DNA of 10,212 nucleotides, from assembly GCA_030834765.1 (NCBI GenBank), contig JAUQXG010000188.1, forward strand, positions 1 through 10,212. The letters run 5' to 3'. This DNA is from Lutispora sp. Lineage in GTDB: Bacteria; Bacillota; Clostridia; Lutisporales; Lutisporaceae. Positions 6,696 through 10,212 of the stretch are shown one piece after another. Numbering within the stretch: the first letter of the stretch is position 1; each line of letters starts with the position of its first letter. The notes below the pieces were generated by a model. It ran no database searches, was not told where the DNA came from, and saw nothing but the letters and a program-made list of their open reading frames with translations. A program made the position numbers and the translations under genes.

Positions 6696-7523
6696 ATGCC
6701 TAACAATTTAGTATTTAATGATTCTGCTCAAAATCTTAAGGTTCAGATTTATGGTATTACTTCAGGTGCTTCTATAACAGGATTATTGGTTGACAATAGC
6801 GGTAATTTGCAAGTCGGTGGTTCTGTAGCGGCTACAATTGCCAACACAGTGACCGTAACAGCCAATAGCTTTGACATCAGAGCGCTTTCTTCTGTTACAG
6901 ATACCGTGTCTGTAACTGGTTCTGTCAGTGCGACCATTGCAAATACAGTAACAGTAACTGGGCAAGTAACCGTAACAGCCAATAGCTTTGACATCAGAGC
7001 GCTTTCTTCTGCTACAGATACCGTATCTGTAACTGGTTCTGTCAGTGCGACCATCGCAAATACAGTAACAGTAACCGGACAAGTGACTGTAACAGCCAAT
7101 AGCTTTGATATCAGAGCACTTTCTTCTGCCACAGATACTGTATCCGTAACTGGTTCTGTTAATGCAACCATTGCAAATACAGTAACAGTAAGTATTGGAG
7201 GTCGTGGATTTACCAGTTCATCATTGACCATTTCAACAAGTGATGCAGCATTAACAAATACTGCATTTCAATTTGATACCTCTCAATACAAAGATTATTC
7301 TTACTATATTGTAAATACTGGTACAGCAGCAGTATCCGTAAGAATACAGATTAGCCCTACCACTACAGAGACCTACTTTGTAAATGATATTACAGCAGAA
7401 GTATCTCTTGCACAGGGTGCACAAACTGTATTAGTTCCAGGTATTTTTTTGAATTACACAAGGATTCAGGTAAGCGGTGCAGAAACCATAACAGCCATCG
7501 CATACTTTAACGGGCAGAACTAG
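6696..7523 (+). CDS. Thr/Ser-rich repeat protein with DUF6385-like C-terminal domain
   Basis: A 275-residue protein without a signal peptide, membrane segment or cysteine. Residues 1-40 (NLKVQIYG, LLVDNSGNLQV) form a lead segment typical of this family. Residues 54 to about 166 hold three units of a 39-residue repeat (VTANSFDIRALSS, DTVSVTGSV, ATIANTVTVTGQ), very rich in Thr, Ser, Val and Ala, likely beta-strand stacks. Residues 168-275 (GRGFTSSSL, SQYKDYSYYIVNTGTAA, LVPGIFLNYTRIQV, AYFNGQ) look like DUF6385, a beta-sandwich domain of unknown function found in Clostridia. The ATG is preceded by GGAAGTGAG at good spacing. A GT-TPR gene follows and the next gene's product begins the same C-terminal domain, so these are probably parts of one surface assembly. 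Function is unproven; a spore- or cell-surface structural subunit is my inference. Confidence 0.8.
   Translation: MPNNLVFNDSAQNLKVQIYGITSGASITGLLVDNSGNLQVGGSVAATIANTVTVTANSFDIRALSSVTDTVSVTGSVSATIANTVTVTGQVTVTANSFDIRALSSATDTVSVTGSVSATIANTVTVTGQVTVTANSFDIRALSSATDTVSVTGSVNATIANTVTVSIGGRGFTSSSLTISTSDAALTNTAFQFDTSQYKDYSYYIVNTGTAAVSVRIQISPTTTETYFVNDITAEVSLAQGAQTVLVPGIFLNYTRIQVSGAETITAIAYFNGQN
6855..7193 (+). repeat. Tandem 117-bp coding repeat (three copies, last one partial)
   Basis: Units start at 6855, 6972 and 7089. Units 1 and 2 differ at about 7 of 117 positions, with only one amino acid change (Val to Ala). Unit 3 diverges at its end, where the DUF6385-like domain begins. A half-unit (GGSVAATIANTVTV, around 6819-6857) precedes the array. 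The array could expand or contract by recombination, in whole codons, without breaking the frame. Confidence 0.92.
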
Positions 7524-7529
7524 TTATCT

Positions 7530-7567
7530 GGGCGGGAGAATAAGAATAAATCAATTCTCCCCAGCCC
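7530..7567 (+). other. G/C-rich stem-loop between repeat protein and glycosyltransferase
   Basis: GGGC-GGGAGAA (7530-7540) pairs with TTCTCCC (7555-7561) and GCCC (7564-7567), an 11-bp stem with a 2-nt bulge and a 14-nt loop. It begins 7 nt after the stop of the repeat protein. No U-run follows, so it is a poor intrinsic terminator. It may stabilise the upstream message or partly reduce read-through into the glycosyltransferase. Confidence 0.55.
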
Positions 7568-7618
7568 GCTACATAAACTATTTATAGGTATATGAATAGA
7601 TTTGGAGGAGGGAGCAAG

Positions 7619-9412
7619 TTGAGTGCTACTTTAAGTGTATGCATGATCGTAAAAAATGAGGCTAAGAATATTGCTACATGTCTTAAAAGTATTTTAAGTA
7701 TTGCAGATGAGATTATTGTTGTGGATACGGGGTCCATTGATGCTACGAAAAGTATTGCAAAAGAATATGGTGCAAAGCTATATGACTTTGAATGGATAGA
7801 TGATTTTAGTAAGGCAAGAAACTTTTCCATTGATAAAGCTACGGGAGATTGGATTCTGATTTTAGATGGAGATGATGAGCTTGAAGTGAAAGATGCTCAA
7901 AAGCTTAGTGAACTGATAAATAGTGAAGATGCTGGTGACATCTATATTTTTAATACCATTTGCTATGTAGGCGATAGAGTGGGTAGTGATAAAATTATGA
8001 ATGTGAATCTGCGGCTATTCAGAAATTGGCCAGAGTTTAGATATCAGGGCAGAATACATGAATCAATTATGACACAAAATCCACAAGTTAGGATGAGGAC
8101 CAGCGATATTACAATCTATCATTATGGCTATTTAAATGATTTTGTGAAAGATCAAAACAAAAGAGAGCGCAATATGAGAATTCTTGAGGAACAAATAAAA
8201 GATGCCCCGGAAAATCCATATTTTTTATTTTGCATGGGAAATGAGTATTTTGCTTTAAGTAACTATGATAAGGCATTGGAGTACTTTCTTTCAGCCTACC
8301 AAAGATGTAATATTCAAGATGTTTATGTTCCAAAGCTTATGATAAGGATCATTATGGCTTATCAAGGGTTAGGCAGATTCAGTGATGCTTTAAAATATAT
8401 TGAAGATGCGTTATCTTATTATCCACAATATACGGATGCAGAATTTATAAGAGGTGGAATTTACCATAAGTCAGGTAATTATATAAAAGCCATGAAGAGC
8501 TTTCAAAGATGCCTGGACTTAGGAGAACCCCCTTCCATGCTTAATTTTATCATAGGGGTAGGAACTTATCGGGCTTATTATGCATTAGGATCTGTATTAC
8601 ATCAGATGGGTGACTTAGAAGAAGCCTTGAAGTCTTATAACCAGGCAATTCTATTAAAAAACGATTTTTATGATGCAGTATATGGAATAGGCAGCATCAT
8701 TACAAAGATATACAGCAAGCCAGAAGATATAAAGCAACATTTGGAGCAGTACTTTTCTCCCAATAGTGGAGATAGTTATGCCATGATAGCAGATATACTT
8801 TTTTTAGAAAGGAAGTATGAGCTTTCATTGGCATATATGAATGCAGCATTAAAGTTAAATGTGAATATGCCTGAATTACTTTTTTTGAGAGCTAAATGTA
8901 TGTATAACTTAAAAATGTATGAAGAAGCAAGTAGGGAATTTGAAAAAGTAGATAGGGCAAATAAATATTACTTAAATAGTCAGACTATGCTGTTGCTATG
9001 CTATTATATTTTAGAAAAATTTGAAGCAGGAGAGCAGATATTAGATCATATAGGGCAAATAGATAACTATGAAAAAATATATAAACTGTTTTTAACTTTA
9101 GGAAACATACTTCAATCAAAAGAAAAAGAGATTCTAAGCAATGATATAGAAGAGTCAAAAGAATATTTGATTTTAATTGTTGATACATTGGATGCAATTC
9201 TTTGTACGGGAGAATTTGAATTGTTTGAAAAGGCTTTAGAATTGTTTAACTGCATAGAAAATGATGAGGTTCTCATGGCTTTAGCAAAATTATATAACAA
9301 ATATGGTTTTGTGCAACAAGCTGTAAAAGAAATAAAAAGATCAATCTGTATTTTTGATAAGCTGGATGAGGAGTCTGCATATATTTTATATCGAAGCTAT
9401 TCCTTAAATTGA
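7619..9412 (+). CDS. GT2-family glycosyltransferase fused to TPR repeats
   Basis: A 597-residue cytoplasmic protein that would transfer a sugar from a nucleotide donor. Residues 5-100 are a GT-A fold: SVCMIVKNE (6-14), IIVVDTGSID (32-41), SKARNFSIDKATGDWILI, then the metal-binding DxD-type motif LDGDDE (82-87). NLRLFRN and RYQGRIHE (130-148) complete the catalytic domain in this subgroup. From about residue 190 to 420 there are around six TPR-like helical pairs (such as GNEYFALSNYDKALEYF, GSVLHQMGDLEEALKSYNQA and MYEEASREFEKV), and the rest is helical. I prefer TTG at 7619, placed after GGAGGAGGGAG; the in-frame ATG at 7592 has no ribosome site. TPRs usually bind peptide, so a protein acceptor is plausible. 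The flanking DUF6385-type proteins are the obvious candidates. The donor is not visible from the sequence; a link to the divergent amino-sugar operon is inference. Confidence 0.85.
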   Translation: MSATLSVCMIVKNEAKNIATCLKSILSIADEIIVVDTGSIDATKSIAKEYGAKLYDFEWIDDFSKARNFSIDKATGDWILILDGDDELEVKDAQKLSELINSEDAGDIYIFNTICYVGDRVGSDKIMNVNLRLFRNWPEFRYQGRIHESIMTQNPQVRMRTSDITIYHYGYLNDFVKDQNKRERNMRILEEQIKDAPENPYFLFCMGNEYFALSNYDKALEYFLSAYQRCNIQDVYVPKLMIRIIMAYQGLGRFSDALKYIEDALSYYPQYTDAEFIRGGIYHKSGNYIKAMKSFQRCLDLGEPPSMLNFIIGVGTYRAYYALGSVLHQMGDLEEALKSYNQAILLKNDFYDAVYGIGSIITKIYSKPEDIKQHLEQYFSPNSGDSYAMIADILFLERKYELSLAYMNAALKLNVNMPELLFLRAKCMYNLKMYEEASREFEKVDRANKYYLNSQTMLLLCYYILEKFEAGEQILDHIGQIDNYEKIYKLFLTLGNILQSKEKEILSNDIEESKEYLILIVDTLDAILCTGEFELFEKALELFNCIENDEVLMALAKLYNKYGFVQQAVKEIKRSICIFDKLDEESAYILYRSYSLN

Positions 9413-9424
9413 GACTGGTAGACA

Positions 9425-9488
9425 GTTATTCATAATAGAAAAGATATGAGTATTTGAACATGATAAAATCAGCATGTTTGCGAATAAC
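9425..9488 (+). other. Nested inverted repeats after the glycosyltransferase gene
   Basis: GTTATTC (9425-9431) is the exact reverse complement of GAATAAC (9482-9488). Nested within it AACATG (9457-9462) pairs with CATGTT (9473-9478) over a 10-nt loop. The stems are AT-rich and no U-run follows, so this would be a weak terminator at best. It separates the glycosyltransferase from the DNRLRE gene, together with AT-rich sequence that includes a TATAAT at 9520-9525 without a clear -35. Confidence 0.3.
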
Positions 9489-9581
9489 CTAGAAGAGGAA
9501 CATTAGAAAAATCCTTTAATATAATGTTAGTATAAAATGTGCAATGTGGAAAAAGTGAATCATAAAGGAGGGGTGGAATTC

Positions 9582-10212
9582 TTGACACAGGTAGCCTCAC
9601 TTTACTCAAATGCAGATACTTATATAAGCTCGTATGGTTCTAATACAAATTTTGATCATAATATGTTTAACTGTATTGGGAAAAAAAATTGTAAAACATT
9701 CTATCGAACTTTATTAAAGTTTGACATTTATTCTATTCCAAAGGATGCCATTATCACGTGTGCCATATTAAAGCTATATGTTGACTATGCACATAACCCC
9801 AGTGTAATCGGTAAGTTTACACCCTATGCAATTACTTCTCCATGGAATGAACATGAAGTAACATGGAATAGCAGCCCTTCCTTTGATTCATTTCTTGTGG
9901 GATCAACTACAAGTATTGGAGGCATAGGGTGGTATGAATGGGATATAACTAAAATTCTAAATGCATGGTTTAATAAAACACATCATAATTATGGCATATT
10001 AATAAAAGATAATGGTAAATCTGATTTAAATGATAAAAGGTTGATTGGAAGAAAAGGTATTGTATGTAAACAGGCTTCCCCCTTTAGTCCAATGATATCT
10101 GTGTACTATGATTTGCCTCAACCACATCATGATGAAGTCACGCTTGCTGGCAGAAATTTCATAGAAAAGTCTATACTTGTTAAAACATCCCAGGGCATTC
10201 TTCCAACAATGT
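9582..10212 (+). CDS. DNRLRE-domain (CBM96-like) protein, N-terminal part, entering a DUF6385-like domain
   Basis: An open frame of 210 codons runs from TTG at 9582 to the window edge. The start follows AAGGAGGGG about 9 nt upstream. There is no signal peptide. Residues 3 to about 175 match the DNRLRE pattern: YSNADTYISSYGSNTNF, FYRTLLKFDIYSIPKDAIIT followed by ILKLYV, then SPWNEHEVTWNSSPSF, WYEWDITKILNAWF and YGILIKDN. Such domains are beta-sandwiches, some of which bind polysaccharide (CBM96). After a short linker (LPQPHHDEVTL), residues 189-210 (AGRNFIEKSILVKTSQGIL) align with the first residues of the C-terminal domain of the repeat protein at 6696 (GGRGFTSSSLTISTSDAAL). The missing part probably holds a full DUF6385-like domain. 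It is likely a surface or carbohydrate-binding partner of the repeat protein. The domain call is firm; the role is inferred. Confidence 0.82.
   Translation, partial: MTQVASLYSNADTYISSYGSNTNFDHNMFNCIGKKNCKTFYRTLLKFDIYSIPKDAIITCAILKLYVDYAHNPSVIGKFTPYAITSPWNEHEVTWNSSPSFDSFLVGSTTSIGGIGWYEWDITKILNAWFNKTHHNYGILIKDNGKSDLNDKRLIGRKGIVCKQASPFSPMISVYYDLPQPHHDEVTLAGRNFIEKSILVKTSQGILPTM

Noticed and set aside
6855..7193. Possible CRISPR-like or minisatellite array
   Set aside because: Units are directly adjacent 117-bp coding repeats without unique spacers, and the reading frame is preserved throughout.
6749..7231. Minus-strand ORF of 160 codons rich in VTVTVFAMVALTEP repeats
   Set aside because: It is the antisense reading of the 117-bp coding repeats. 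Its regularity comes from the plus-strand repeat, it has no ribosome site, and the plus frame shows synonymous-site divergence.
7530..7567. Intrinsic terminator after the repeat protein
   Set aside because: The stem is good but no U-tract follows, so it is listed only as a stem-loop.

Overview
The window is AT-rich DNA with Gram-positive style translation signals: strong GGAGG-type Shine-Dalgarno sites and several likely TTG starts. Its protein families are common in anaerobic, often spore-forming Clostridia (DNRLRE and DUF6385-type proteins, clostridial surface proteins with a Pro-Ala linker). I would place it in Firmicutes, class Clostridia, but no single gene fixes the genus. I see no RNA gene, CRISPR array, insertion sequence or phage gene.

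Layout. (1) Positions 1-341, minus strand: the first 113 codons of a Ca2+/H+ (CaX/ChaA-type) antiporter, cut by the window edge. (2) 342-805: a divergent intergenic region with several inverted repeats, a possible promoter and a 14-codon mini-ORF. (3) 806-3529, plus strand: a large secreted protein with a signal peptide, Pro-Ala linker, PG_binding_1 domain, two 158-residue modules each carrying an SGAT motif of the covalent-FMN type, and three 146-residue modules of unknown function. It ends at a long bidirectional terminator shared with the convergent operon. (4) 6498 down to 3637, minus strand: a tight three-gene operon of hexapeptide acyltransferase, Gfo/Idh/MocA oxidoreductase and DegT-type PLP aminotransferase. 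This is the gene set expected for a 3-amino (3-acetamido) sugar nucleotide such as UDP-GlcNAc3NAc. (5) 6696 to the end, plus strand: a Thr/Ser-rich repeat protein with a DUF6385-like C-terminus, a GT2 glycosyltransferase fused to TPR repeats, and a DNRLRE (CBM96-like) protein whose cut-off end begins a second DUF6385-like domain.

How the parts may work together (inference). The minus-strand operon would make an unusual amino sugar nucleotide. The divergently transcribed GT-TPR lies between two signal-less, adhesin-like proteins and could glycosylate one or both in the cytoplasm before they reach a cell or spore surface. The large 907-residue protein is a separate cell-wall protein that may be an extracellular flavoprotein. 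The DUF6385 / GT-TPR / DNRLRE cassette next to the amino-sugar operon is the best candidate here for a poorly described surface-glycoprotein system.
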